Of a stretch of DNA of 64,000 nucleotides, positions 10,025 to 19,099 are shown one piece after another. This DNA comes from an uncultured Draconibacterium sp. (lineage in GTDB: Bacteria > Bacteroidota > Bacteroidia > Bacteroidales > Prolixibacteraceae). The notes under the pieces were generated by a model. It searched no databases. It was not told the DNA's origin and saw only the letters and a list, made by a program, of their open reading frames with translations. Position numbers and translations under genes: made by a program. The first letter of the stretch is position 1; each line of letters starts with the position of its first letter. Location of the stretch: contig NZ_OY776414.1 in the NCBI RefSeq assembly GCF_963675585.1, positions 3,389,001 to 3,453,000 of the forward strand. Direction: 5' to 3'.

Positions 10025-10322
10025 TTTTATATATTTTTAGTTTTACTTTAAATTTTACGTCGGGCCAAAATCAAACCCTGTGCCATTTGAGTTTTGTGAC
10101 GATTTGACAGAATTACATCTTTGCAGCCTGAAAATTGGGCAAGGTTTGGTTAAAATTTGGCAACCAAACGCGCCTTAAAATGTATTTTTTCCTAAAAACC
10201 AATTTGATTTTCAGCCATACTTTTGCGACCTTCATCACATATTTTTCGTGTTTTTTATGATTTTTACCCTCTATTAATTCACCCAAAGTGGTTTATTTTG
10301 CGTCTTGTATAAAAAGTGATTT

Positions 10323-11795
10323 ATGAGTAGTTTGGAACAGTATTTCGAAAAGTTCAGAGAAAACATTGTTGGCATCGACCAGGAATTTGATTCGCCCTTT
10401 GGGAAAAAGAAAATAATTTATGGCGATTGGATAGCCAGCGGCAGATTATACCGCCCAATTGAATGTAAGATTACTGATGAGATTGGTCCTTATGTTGGAA
10501 ACACGCACACCGAAACCAGCGAGACCGGCATTCGGATGACACATGCTTACCGCAAATCGCACCAGCTTATAAAACAACACGTTAATGCAGGCCCTCAGGA
10601 TATAATTATTACCGCCGGATTTGGAATGACTGCCATTATCAATAAATTTCAGCGTATTCTGGGATTAAAATATTGTGGAAAGGTTAGCGGGAAAAGTTGC
10701 ATAGCCGAACGCGAACGTCCGGTGGTTTTTGTAACGCATATGGAACATCATTCCAACCAAACATCGTGGTACGAAACCAATGCCGATGTGGTGGTAATTG
10801 AACCTGGCGAAGGATTGTTGGTGGATCCTGAAAATCTGAGAACTGCATTGGAAGAATACAAAAGCCGTCCGTTTAAAATTGGTTCGTTTACCGCCTGTTC
10901 GAATGTTACCGGCGTTCGAACTCCGTATTTCGAAATGGCAAAAATAATGCATGAATACGGTGGTGTTTGTTTTATCGATTTTGCAGCATCGGCACCTTAC
11001 GAAGAAATAAATATGCACCCTGAAGATCCTATGGAGAAACTGGATGCAGTTATGTTTTCGCCTCATAAATTTTTAGGTGGTCCCGGTTCGTCGGGAGTAA
11101 TTGTTTTCGATGCTTCGATGTATAAAAACGAAGTACCCGATGCTCCGGGCGGAGGAACAGTTGACTGGACAAACCGCTGGGGAAAATACAAATATGTGGA
11201 TGATATAGAAGCTCGCGAGGACGGTGGAACACCCGGATTTTTGCAATCGATTCGTACAGCTCTTTGTTTCGACTTAAAGGACAAGATGGGGATTGACAAC
11301 ATCAGAAAAAGAGAAGAAGAGCTGCTTGAATTGGCATTTGCCGGTTTGGATCAAATTGATGGATTAAACATACTCGCCGACAATGTTCGCGATCGTTTAG
11401 GTGTTATTTCGTTTTATGTTGAAGGCATTCACTACAATTTGCTGGTACGTTTGTTAAACGACAAATATGGAATTCAAACCCGTGGTGGTTGTGCCTGCGC
11501 CGGAACTTACGGACATTTTTTACTGGAAGTTTCGTATGAACAAAGCCAGGAAATTACTGACAAAATAAACACCGGAGACCTTTCGGAGAAACCGGGGTGG
11601 GTGCGTTGGTCCTTACATCCAACCATGAGAAACGAAGAAGTGGATTTAATGATGGAAGGTTTAAAAGACATCATCTCTAATATCGACGACTACAAAAACG
11701 ACTACATTTACGATAACCATACCAATGCTTTCTTTCATAAAAACGAAAAAAGCGATGAAGCTTTGATGAAAAAATGGTTCACGTTGGAAAAATAG
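10323..11795 (+). CDS. Class V PLP-dependent aminotransferase / cysteine desulfurase-like protein
   Basis: This 490-residue cytosolic enzyme belongs to the fold-type I, NifS/SufS-like superfamily. The PLP-binding lysine is in SPHKFLGGPGSSG near residue 248. A cysteine-bearing loop GGCACAGTYG lies near 388, in the place of the desulfurase active-site Cys. At 490 residues it is much longer than SufS (about 405), with extra sequence at both ends (EREERP-type insert near 125 and a tail after 440). No suf or isc genes adjoin it. It could be a desulfurase, a selenocysteine-lyase-like enzyme or another lyase. Confidence 0.8.
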   Translation: MSSLEQYFEKFRENIVGIDQEFDSPFGKKKIIYGDWIASGRLYRPIECKITDEIGPYVGNTHTETSETGIRMTHAYRKSHQLIKQHVNAGPQDIIITAGFGMTAIINKFQRILGLKYCGKVSGKSCIAERERPVVFVTHMEHHSNQTSWYETNADVVVIEPGEGLLVDPENLRTALEEYKSRPFKIGSFTACSNVTGVRTPYFEMAKIMHEYGGVCFIDFAASAPYEEINMHPEDPMEKLDAVMFSPHKFLGGPGSSGVIVFDASMYKNEVPDAPGGGTVDWTNRWGKYKYVDDIEAREDGGTPGFLQSIRTALCFDLKDKMGIDNIRKREEELLELAFAGLDQIDGLNILADNVRDRLGVISFYVEGIHYNLLVRLLNDKYGIQTRGGCACAGTYGHFLLEVSYEQSQEITDKINTGDLSEKPGWVRWSLHPTMRNEEVDLMMEGLKDIISNIDDYKNDYIYDNHTNAFFHKNEKSDEALMKKWFTLEK

Positions 11796-11812
11796 ATTGA
11801 TGAAGATCGATT

Positions 11813-11846
11813 AAGATGGAATAGAGATTGATAATCCATCTTTTTT
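11813..11846 (+). terminator. Terminator after class V aminotransferase
   Basis: AAGATGGA (11813-11820) pairs with TCCATCTT (11835-11842), followed by T's. It lies 17 bases after the stop codon. Confidence 0.6.
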
Positions 11847-11942
11847 CAATCCCTTCAATCTCACATCAATCTTATTCATTCAAATAATAAATCATTTCGT
11901 TTCTTCCTTTCCATTCGCATGCGTTTTTTAACTTTGTAAAAC

Positions 11943-12692
11943 ATGGCAAAAAAATACAAAACAGGACTGGTTTTAAGTGGAGGAGGAACGCGTGGCTTTG
12001 CACATTTGGGTGCCATTGCTGCATTGCACGAGAAAGGCATTCAACCCGATGTAATTTCAGGAGTAAGTGCCGGAGCCATTGTAGGAGCATTTATCGCTGC
12101 CGGTAAAACACCTGAAGAAGTACTCGATATTTTTAAAAAAGGATGGTTCTTTCAATACACAAAAATACATTTACCGGTTGACGGGCTTTTAAAGCTCGAT
12201 GGCGTAAAAGAAATTGTGCAGAATGAAATAAAGATTGAAAAGATAGAAGACCTCAAGATTCCGTTTTTTATTTGTGTTTCGAATTTGAACAAAGGAACTG
12301 TTGAATACAGAAACTCGGGACCACTTGGCGATACTGTTTTGGCATCGTCTTCAATTCCGGTACTTTTTGCACCCGTAACACTTGGCCGCGATTTATATGT
12401 TGACGGCGGTTTAATGGACAATATTCCGGTAGAACCCATTAAAAAGGATTGTGACAATCTGATTGTGTCGAACATTACGCCCATAAATCCGAAGGCTAAA
12501 ATGAAAAATCTGATACAAATTGCAACCCGGACCGTTTACATGAGTGTTAATGTAAGAACAAAAGAAGCTAAAAAAGTGGCCACGCATTATATCGAACCAA
12601 CGGGTATCGACGAGTACGATATGTTTATGCGCAAGCACGCCGACGAACTATTTGAATTGGGATACAAAACCACAAAAAAAATAATCGGATAA
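11943..12692 (+). CDS. Patatin-like phospholipase
   Basis: This 249-residue protein has the complete patatin catalytic set. The oxyanion-hole loop GGGTRG lies at residues 13-18, the nucleophile elbow GVSAG has Ser42, and the dyad Asp is in VDGGLMDNIP near 154. Length and layout match the small bacterial RssA/YchK type. The family hydrolyses acyl ester bonds of lipids. No signal peptide is seen, so it is probably cytosolic or peripheral at the inner membrane. It is transcribed alone and ends at a bidirectional terminator shared with the convergent GroES-like gene. Confidence 0.92.
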   Translation: MAKKYKTGLVLSGGGTRGFAHLGAIAALHEKGIQPDVISGVSAGAIVGAFIAAGKTPEEVLDIFKKGWFFQYTKIHLPVDGLLKLDGVKEIVQNEIKIEKIEDLKIPFFICVSNLNKGTVEYRNSGPLGDTVLASSSIPVLFAPVTLGRDLYVDGGLMDNIPVEPIKKDCDNLIVSNITPINPKAKMKNLIQIATRTVYMSVNVRTKEAKKVATHYIEPTGIDEYDMFMRKHADELFELGYKTTKKIIG

Positions 12693-12731
12693 AAAAACAG
12701 CCGCTTCGAATTTAAGAAACGGCTGTTTTTT
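12692..12731. terminator. Bidirectional terminator
   Basis: AAAAAACAGCCG (12692-12703) and CGGCTGTTTTTT (12720-12731) form a perfect 12-bp stem between two convergent genes. There is a T run in both directions. Confidence 0.85.
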
Positions 12732-12755
12732 AGTGTATCAATTTCTGTTATATCT

Positions 12756-13139
12756 TCATTCAAAAAGATTCTCATCTCTTATAATCATTAAAATAGCTGA
12801 GTGTGGAAGTATGATGTACTTTTCATTGTTAAACTCAATTTCGTGGCCACTCCGATTCAAATAAACGGCCAGGTCGCCAATATGAGTTTGCAGAGGTACA
12901 TATTTTACATCATCTTTTTTTTCTTTCCAAACTTCTTCTTCATCGCTTACCGCCGGAATTGGATAACCCGGTCCAACTTTTACAATATAACCGCTTTGCA
13001 CTTTTTCATTCTCCTGAACCGAAGGAGGCAAATACAAACCCGACTTTGTTTTTCCCGAAGGATTTTTGGGCTTCACCAAAACACGGTCGCCAACCATTAT
13101 AAATTTCTCTAAATCTTTCTCCTCAATTATTAACGACAT
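12756..13139 (-). CDS. GroES-like (Cpn10 family) co-chaperone paralogue
   Basis: This 127-residue protein belongs to the Cpn10 family. It shows VGDRVLVKP and the mobile-loop-like KTKSGLYLPP in the first 45 residues, then VGPG, IGDLAVY and ILPHSAILMII. It is about 30 residues longer than standard GroES, with an acidic/lysine insert (SDEEEVWKEKKDD) after VGPG. No groL lies next to it, so this is not the main groESL operon. Such extra GroES-family proteins are conserved in Bacteroidota, and their partner is unknown. A TATCTTTG -7 element lies upstream. Confidence 0.85.
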   Translation of the reverse strand: MSLIIEEKDLEKFIMVGDRVLVKPKNPSGKTKSGLYLPPSVQENEKVQSGYIVKVGPGYPIPAVSDEEEVWKEKKDDVKYVPLQTHIGDLAVYLNRSGHEIEFNNEKYIILPHSAILMIIRDENLFE

Positions 13140-13161
13140 AACTTATTTTTTTCGATAAATG

Positions 13162-13169
13162 CAAAGATA
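13162..13169 (-). promoter_or_regulatory. -7 promoter element of the GroES-like gene
   Basis: The minus strand reads TATCTTTG, an exact TAnnTTTG match, 23 bases before the start codon. The -33 region is only T-rich. Confidence 0.45.
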
Positions 13170-13385
13170 AAACTTTAGAAATGAGAAAAAATATCAGTGC
13201 TCTGAGATTTTTTATAAAAAAAGTTAGTTCTTTTTTCTGCAACTGATTATCATTTAACTGTCACAAAATCGAATTAACAACCTATTTGTTCAATTTTTTA
13301 ATCTTTTCAACAAACTACTAACTTGCACTATTCCTGTACATTAGCCAATTTAAGCAAAAATATTTTCAAAAAATATACTACTTTG

Positions 13386-13419
13386 TTTTGCATAGTACCA
13401 TTTTTTGTATTTATATTTG
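13386..13419 (+). promoter_or_regulatory. Promoter of the LExExWM-repeat protein, with long leader
   Basis: TTTTG (13386-13390) and TATATTTG (13412-13419) are separated by 21 bases, a good Bacteroidota promoter. The start codon is about 168 bases downstream, so the mRNA has a long leader. From about 13500 the leader is almost free of T and rich in AAACA/CAA. It ends in a strong Shine-Dalgarno AGGAGG at 13576-13581, unusual in this window. The rest of the 13140-13587 gap holds no gene. Confidence 0.6.
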
Positions 13420-13587
13420 CATAACCAACAACAAGGTTAAAAAGAGTACAATCTTTAAAAAAGTTCTAAAAAAATTGTAACGATTAAAAGTTTTAGGCGT
13501 CTTAATAACGAAGCAGAAACAGAAACAACAGAAAACAACAAGTCAAGCAAAGCAAAAAACAAGAAAACAAAAGCAGGAGGAAAAGTC

Positions 13588-14124
13588 ATGAAAACAAAAA
13601 ACAATGTTCAGAAAGCAATCTCAAAATCATTAGCAGTAATAGTTAGTTTTGTATTAATCAGCTTTACAGTAAATGCTCAGGATTTTTGGAAGACCGTATT
13701 GGAAAACACAAGTTTTAATCAAATTGCCATGGCAATGGTGGATGGAACTTACCCAAGCCCGGCATCAGCCGATGCCAGCTCGACTACCGACGCAGATGCA
13801 TTCGCCGGGTATTATGCAGTAGAAACAGAAGAAGCATTGGAATTGGAAAATTGGATGACCGAAGCCGACAACTTTTTCGCATCAGTAAACATTGAAACTG
13901 CAGTTGACAACAGCCTTGAATTAGAAAGCTGGATGACAAACGAAAGTTTATTTAACGGAATGGCCTCTTATTTTACAGTTGAAACCGAAGAAGCTTTAGA
14001 AGTGGAAGACTGGATGCAAAACACGCAGTACTTTGGAGTACAAACAATTGAAGTAGAATTGGAAGAAGAAAACGCATTAGAGGTGGAAGCATGGATGACA
14101 GACAACAAAGTATGGAAGATTTAA
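13588..14124 (+). CDS. Exported protein with four LExExWM repeats, unknown function
   Basis: This 178-residue protein has a clear signal peptide (residues 1-30, cut after TVNA). I do not recognise a named family. The mature part carries four copies of an acidic motif: LELENWM (84-90), LELESWM (110-116), LEVEDWM (137-143) and LEVEAWM (164-170). The spacing is 26-27 residues. Each copy is preceded by an acidic run (ETEEA) and followed by a short segment ending in an aromatic residue. The mature protein is strongly acidic with almost no basic residues and no cysteine. It is a single gene with a long leader, a strong ribosome site and its own terminator, which suggests high expression. Confidence 0.8.
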   Translation: MKTKNNVQKAISKSLAVIVSFVLISFTVNAQDFWKTVLENTSFNQIAMAMVDGTYPSPASADASSTTDADAFAGYYAVETEEALELENWMTEADNFFASVNIETAVDNSLELESWMTNESLFNGMASYFTVETEEALEVEDWMQNTQYFGVQTIEVELEEENALEVEAWMTDNKVWKI

Positions 14125-14145
14125 AACACGAATACCTCAATTTTT

Positions 14146-14182
14146 AAAGACCGCTTTTCCTGAATTGGATGGCGGTTTTTTT
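14146..14182 (+). terminator. Terminator after the LExExWM-repeat gene
   Basis: AAAgACCGC (14146-14154) pairs with GCGGTtTTT (from 14172), followed by a T run. Confidence 0.6.
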
Positions 14183-14290
14183 ATTGCCTCATTTCAGTCC
14201 CTTATTTCAATGGTTATTCAAGAAGCAAACCCTGAACTTTAGATAACGCTTCCTCTCTGAATTACAATTCTCCATTTGACCAATTAGAAC

Positions 14291-14367
14291 CTGAAACAAG
14301 TTCAGGTTGACGTTCCTTCTACAACTGAAGCGTCATGCTGAACTTGTTTCAGCATGACGCTTCAGTT
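14291..14367. repeat. REP-like palindrome, GTCATGCTGAA family
   Basis: A perfect 20-bp inverted repeat at 14323-14342 and 14348-14367 (core GCGTCATGCTGAA) has a 5-base loop. It is preceded by a degenerate half-copy at 14291-14312. Related sequence occurs at 25501-25589, 28966-29025 and 61431-61475, always between genes. Confidence 0.7.
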
Positions 14368-14414
14368 ATTACTCTACTATGCTACAAGAAGTATTGCCTA
14401 ACACTTCGTTCAAA

Positions 14415-14485
14415 TGTCATTTCGACAAAAAAAGAGGAGAAATCTCCACCTGATTTCTCTCTGTCTCTCACGGATCGAAATGACA
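14415..14485. repeat. REP-like nested palindrome, GTCATTTCGA family
   Basis: The outer arms TGTCATTTCGA (14415-14425) and TCGAAATGACA (14475-14485) enclose inner arms GAGAAATC (14437-14444) and GATTTCTC (14452-14459). It lies between the small exported-protein gene and map. Together with the element at 14291-14367 it explains most of the 378-base gap. Confidence 0.65.
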
Positions 14486-14502
14486 GAAAATCGTTTATAA
14501 AA

Positions 14503-15282
14503 TTACGTAATATCGTAATCGCCATGCACATCGGTTAGTACCTCATAACCGGTCTCGGTAACCAAAATTGTGTGCTCAAACTGAGCTGATAATTTATTGT
14601 CAATCGTACGAGCCGTCCAGCCGTCATTTTTATCAATACTGGCTTTTGGTTTTCCCTGGTTAATCATGGGTTCGATGGTAAAAATCATTCCCGGTTTCAT
14701 TTCCGGTCCGGTATTTCTGCGCGAAGCATGATCTACTTGCGGCTCTTCATGAAAATCAATTCCTACGCCGTGACCACAAAATTCGTAAACAACGCTAAAA
14801 CCTTTTGCTTTGGCATAGCGACTAATTACAAATCCGATGTTTCCAAACCTGTTTCCGGGTTTTACCTGCTCAATCCCCAAATCGAGGCAATGCCAGGCTG
14901 TATCAATTAATTCGTCGGCTACCGGAGTAACTTCCCCAACAGTAAACATACGCGAAGTATCACCATAATAACCGTTCAGAATAGTTGTGATATCGATGTT
15001 TAAAATATCACCCTCTTTTAAAATGGTTTCTTTTGATGGAATACCGTGGCAAATTACATTGTTCAGCGAAATACAACTCGACTTTGGGTAACCGCCATAT
15101 CCCTTGGTTGCAGGAATAGCTCCATGGGCAAGAATAAACTCCTCAATTTTATCGTCAATGAATTCGGTGTTAACACCTGCTTTTACAAGTTCGCCGGCAA
15201 AATCCAATGTTTGTGCAGCCAGGCGCGAACTTTGTCTGATACCTTCGATTTGTTCCGGAGTTTTAATAATAATCTTTCCCAT
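14503..15282 (-). CDS. map: Type I methionyl aminopeptidase
   Basis: This 259-residue cytosolic metalloenzyme removes the N-terminal methionine from nascent proteins. The five metal ligands expected for the family are visible: Asp in NIDITTIL, Asp in GYYGDTSR, His in FCGHGVGIDFHEEP, Glu in IFTIEPM and Glu in SAQFEHT. Length and the absence of an N-terminal zinc-finger extension fit type Ia. It is not in the usual ribosomal-protein (secY-map-infA) context; here it is a lone gene. A second map in the main ribosomal cluster is possible. Confidence 0.95.
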   Translation of the reverse strand: MGKIIIKTPEQIEGIRQSSRLAAQTLDFAGELVKAGVNTEFIDDKIEEFILAHGAIPATKGYGGYPKSSCISLNNVICHGIPSKETILKEGDILNIDITTILNGYYGDTSRMFTVGEVTPVADELIDTAWHCLDLGIEQVKPGNRFGNIGFVISRYAKAKGFSVVYEFCGHGVGIDFHEEPQVDHASRRNTGPEMKPGMIFTIEPMINQGKPKASIDKNDGWTARTIDNKLSAQFEHTILVTETGYEVLTDVHGDYDIT

Positions 15283-15364
15283 AAAACTTTAATTATTGCG
15301 CAAAATTGAACATTTGTAATTGATTTTCAAAACTGAACAATAAATTTGCAGAAAAGTTTAGCAG

Positions 15365-15396
15365 AAAGTTTGAAGAAGGGAGACTGAAGACCGAAG
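15365..15396. repeat. GAAGNNN heptad array (left inverted copy)
   Basis: Units at 15365, 15372, 15379, 15386 and 15393 keep a 7-bp period (AAAG, GAAG, GGAG, GAAG, GAAG). The segment ACTGAAGACCGAAG reappears inverted at 15581-15605. Confidence 0.55.
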
Positions 15397-15580
15397 TACT
15401 TTTGGCCCTTCGAAACTTTAATTCCTTTTTAAAAACAATAAAATGAACAAAAATAATTGGTCCGATAGGAGAAAACTTTCAACTTCATGATTCGATTGAA
15501 AAGTCTTTTCTTGTGAAACAATTACGAAAACATAATTAACGTTCGGATGAAGCTGTAGACATTCTGCCGGTACAATTATA
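15397..15580. other. Intergenic spacer between inverted heptad arrays
   Basis: With the arrays at either end this fills the 339-base gap between map and the thioesterase. It contains no gene or RNA that I recognise. The inverted ends would suit a small non-coding element (MITE-like), but no target-site duplication is evident. Confidence 0.35.
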
Positions 15581-15605
15581 CTTCCGGCTTCGGTCTTCAG
15601 ACTTC
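15581..15605. repeat. GAAGNNN heptad array (right inverted copy)
   Basis: CTTC occurs at 15581, 15588, 15595 and 15602, an exact 7-bp period. On the minus strand it matches the 15365-15396 array (TCTGAAGACCGAAG). Confidence 0.6.
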
Positions 15606-15621
15606 CGACTATTTTTTACTT

Positions 15622-16353
15622 ATGAAATACAAACAACACCTTACCACAAAATCGTACTTTGTAAACCGTTTTGGCAAATTGTCTACATCGTTTTTATTTT
15701 GGCAAATACAGGACATTGCCTGGGAACATGCCGAGCTTTTGGGATTTGGCTTTGACAACCTGAAAAAAGAACAGCAGTTTTGGGTATTGTCGCGTTTGCT
15801 GGTTAAAATAAAAAGACGACCAAACTGGGGCGAAAAATTTACGGTTGAAACATGGCCTGTGGGAACGGAAGGTTTGCTGGCGCTGCGCGACATCGAATTT
15901 ATTGACGAAAAAGGCGAAAGTATAATTCAGGCAACTACCAGCTGGCTGGTTCTCGATGCACAAACAAAACGTATTATTCGTCTTGACGATTTAAAGGATA
16001 TACCCTTAAACGGCGAACGTGTTTTGGACCAAACAGCCGGAAAGGTTAAAGCGCCAATTTCCGAACAGGAAGTAACATTTACACCTGCCTTATTTAACGA
16101 AATTGATATCAACCAACATTTTAACAGCGGTCGTTACCTCGAAAGAATAATAGATAGCTACGATTTCGATTTTCATGAAAAAAATGAACTAACAGAATTT
16201 GAGATCAATTTTGCCAAAGAAGGTGTGCCGGCTGACTGGCTGGGTGTTAAGAAACAATATCTGGATAAAAATAACCATCTTTGCAGTGTAATTCGCAAAA
16301 GTGATGGGGCCGAATTAATTAAAGCCAGATTAAACTGGCAAGCCAGAACCTAG
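15622..16353 (+). CDS. Acyl-ACP thioesterase (FatA/FatB-like double hotdog)
   Basis: This 243-residue cytosolic enzyme should release fatty acids from acyl carrier protein. It aligns with the bacterial acyl-ACP thioesterase family. The N-terminal hotdog includes the helix segment SFLFWQIQDIAWEHAELLG and the strand WGEKFTVETWPVG. The C-terminal hotdog begins near residue 155 with the DINQHFNSGRYLERI motif, equivalent to the plant DxNxHVNN catalytic region. Length is typical. It is transcribed alone from within repeat-rich DNA. Confidence 0.88.
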   Translation: MKYKQHLTTKSYFVNRFGKLSTSFLFWQIQDIAWEHAELLGFGFDNLKKEQQFWVLSRLLVKIKRRPNWGEKFTVETWPVGTEGLLALRDIEFIDEKGESIIQATTSWLVLDAQTKRIIRLDDLKDIPLNGERVLDQTAGKVKAPISEQEVTFTPALFNEIDINQHFNSGRYLERIIDSYDFDFHEKNELTEFEINFAKEGVPADWLGVKKQYLDKNNHLCSVIRKSDGAELIKARLNWQART

Positions 16354-16511
16354 GCAGCGCCTCACCTGTTTACAAAACTGAGTACAAAGGGAAGTATCCC
16401 AATCCTTTCATTTTTGAAAAAATAAGAAAGAAGGGCGAAAAAAAAATCAGGCAATTTCAAACGTTTGCATTGATTTTTCGATGGCTTTATCTGAATTATT
16501 TTAACTATTAA

Positions 16512-18701
<2,190 letters not shown>

Positions 18702-18723
18702 AATCCTGCAAAAGCTATTTCAG

Positions 18724-18758
18724 AATAAGGGCTGCAGTAATAAGGCAGCCCTTATTTT
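18724..18758 (+). terminator. Terminator after the GH97 gene
   Basis: AATAAGGGCTGC (18724-18735) pairs with GCAGCCCTTATT (18745-18756), followed by T's. It is a perfect 12-bp stem. Confidence 0.85.
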
Positions 18759-18760
18759 AT

Positions 18761-18919
18761 ATGCCTGCCACTATTATTCGCTTGCGAGCTGGTATTATTG
18801 GCTTGCGAGCTACATTTATTAGCCTGCGAGTTACTATTATTTGCTTGCGAGGTAGTTATATTACTATGCGAGTATATAATATTATAGTGCGAGTTATACT
18901 CGCATGCCATTATTTATAA
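18761..18919 (+). CDS. Possible 52-residue heptapeptide-repeat ORF within the phased array
   Basis: The ATG at 18761 opens a 52-codon frame through the direct half of the 21-bp array. Each DNA unit encodes seven residues, giving a repeating pattern with Leu-Arg or Val-Arg followed by hydrophobic residues (RLRAGII, GLRATFI, SLRVTII, CLRGSYI). It sits right after a strong terminator and has no recognisable ribosome site. It is probably a by-product of the repeat period, not a gene. Confidence 0.15.
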   Translation: MPATIIRLRAGIIGLRATFISLRVTIICLRGSYITMRVYNIIVRVILACHYL

Positions 18920-18987
18920 CTCGCACATCAATTCTAGTAGCTCGCAAGCCATTCTATTTAACTCGCGCCTTATTTTTAGCAGCTCGC
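18784..18987. repeat. 21-bp-phased inverted array (GCGAG x6, CTCGC x5)
   Basis: GCGAG starts at 18784, 18805, 18826, 18847, 18868 and 18889. The inverse CTCGC starts at 18899, 18920, 18941, 18962 and 18983. Both series have exactly 21-bp steps. The switch point is the perfect palindrome TGCGAGT-TAT-ACTCGCA (18888-18904). Spacers are AT-rich (TATTATT-like) and diverge, while the GCGAG cores are unchanged. The array fills most of the 398-base gap between the convergent GH97 and GH130 genes, with no gene or known RNA that I recognise. Confidence 0.85.
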
Positions 18988-19099
18988 ATTGGTTTTTATA
19001 TTGTGAACTGCATAAAAAAGCCACCGACGATAAAGCCGATGGCAAAAATTATTTGTAAAAACCCATCCCGGCCTCACCGCGAAGAGTATTTCCTGCGTG

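Noticed and set aside
10025-10322. CIRCE or heat-shock operator upstream of htpG
   Set aside because: No TTAGCACTC/GAGTGCTAA inverted repeat is present.
13253-13279. TTTAACT and ATTAACA as another response-regulator box upstream of the LExExWM gene
   Set aside because: The two sites are 20 bp apart, not 11, and they do not share the 4-base spacer.
14335-14538. 67-codon plus-strand frame
   Set aside because: It runs through two REP-like palindromes and overlaps the end of map; it is a product of the repeats.
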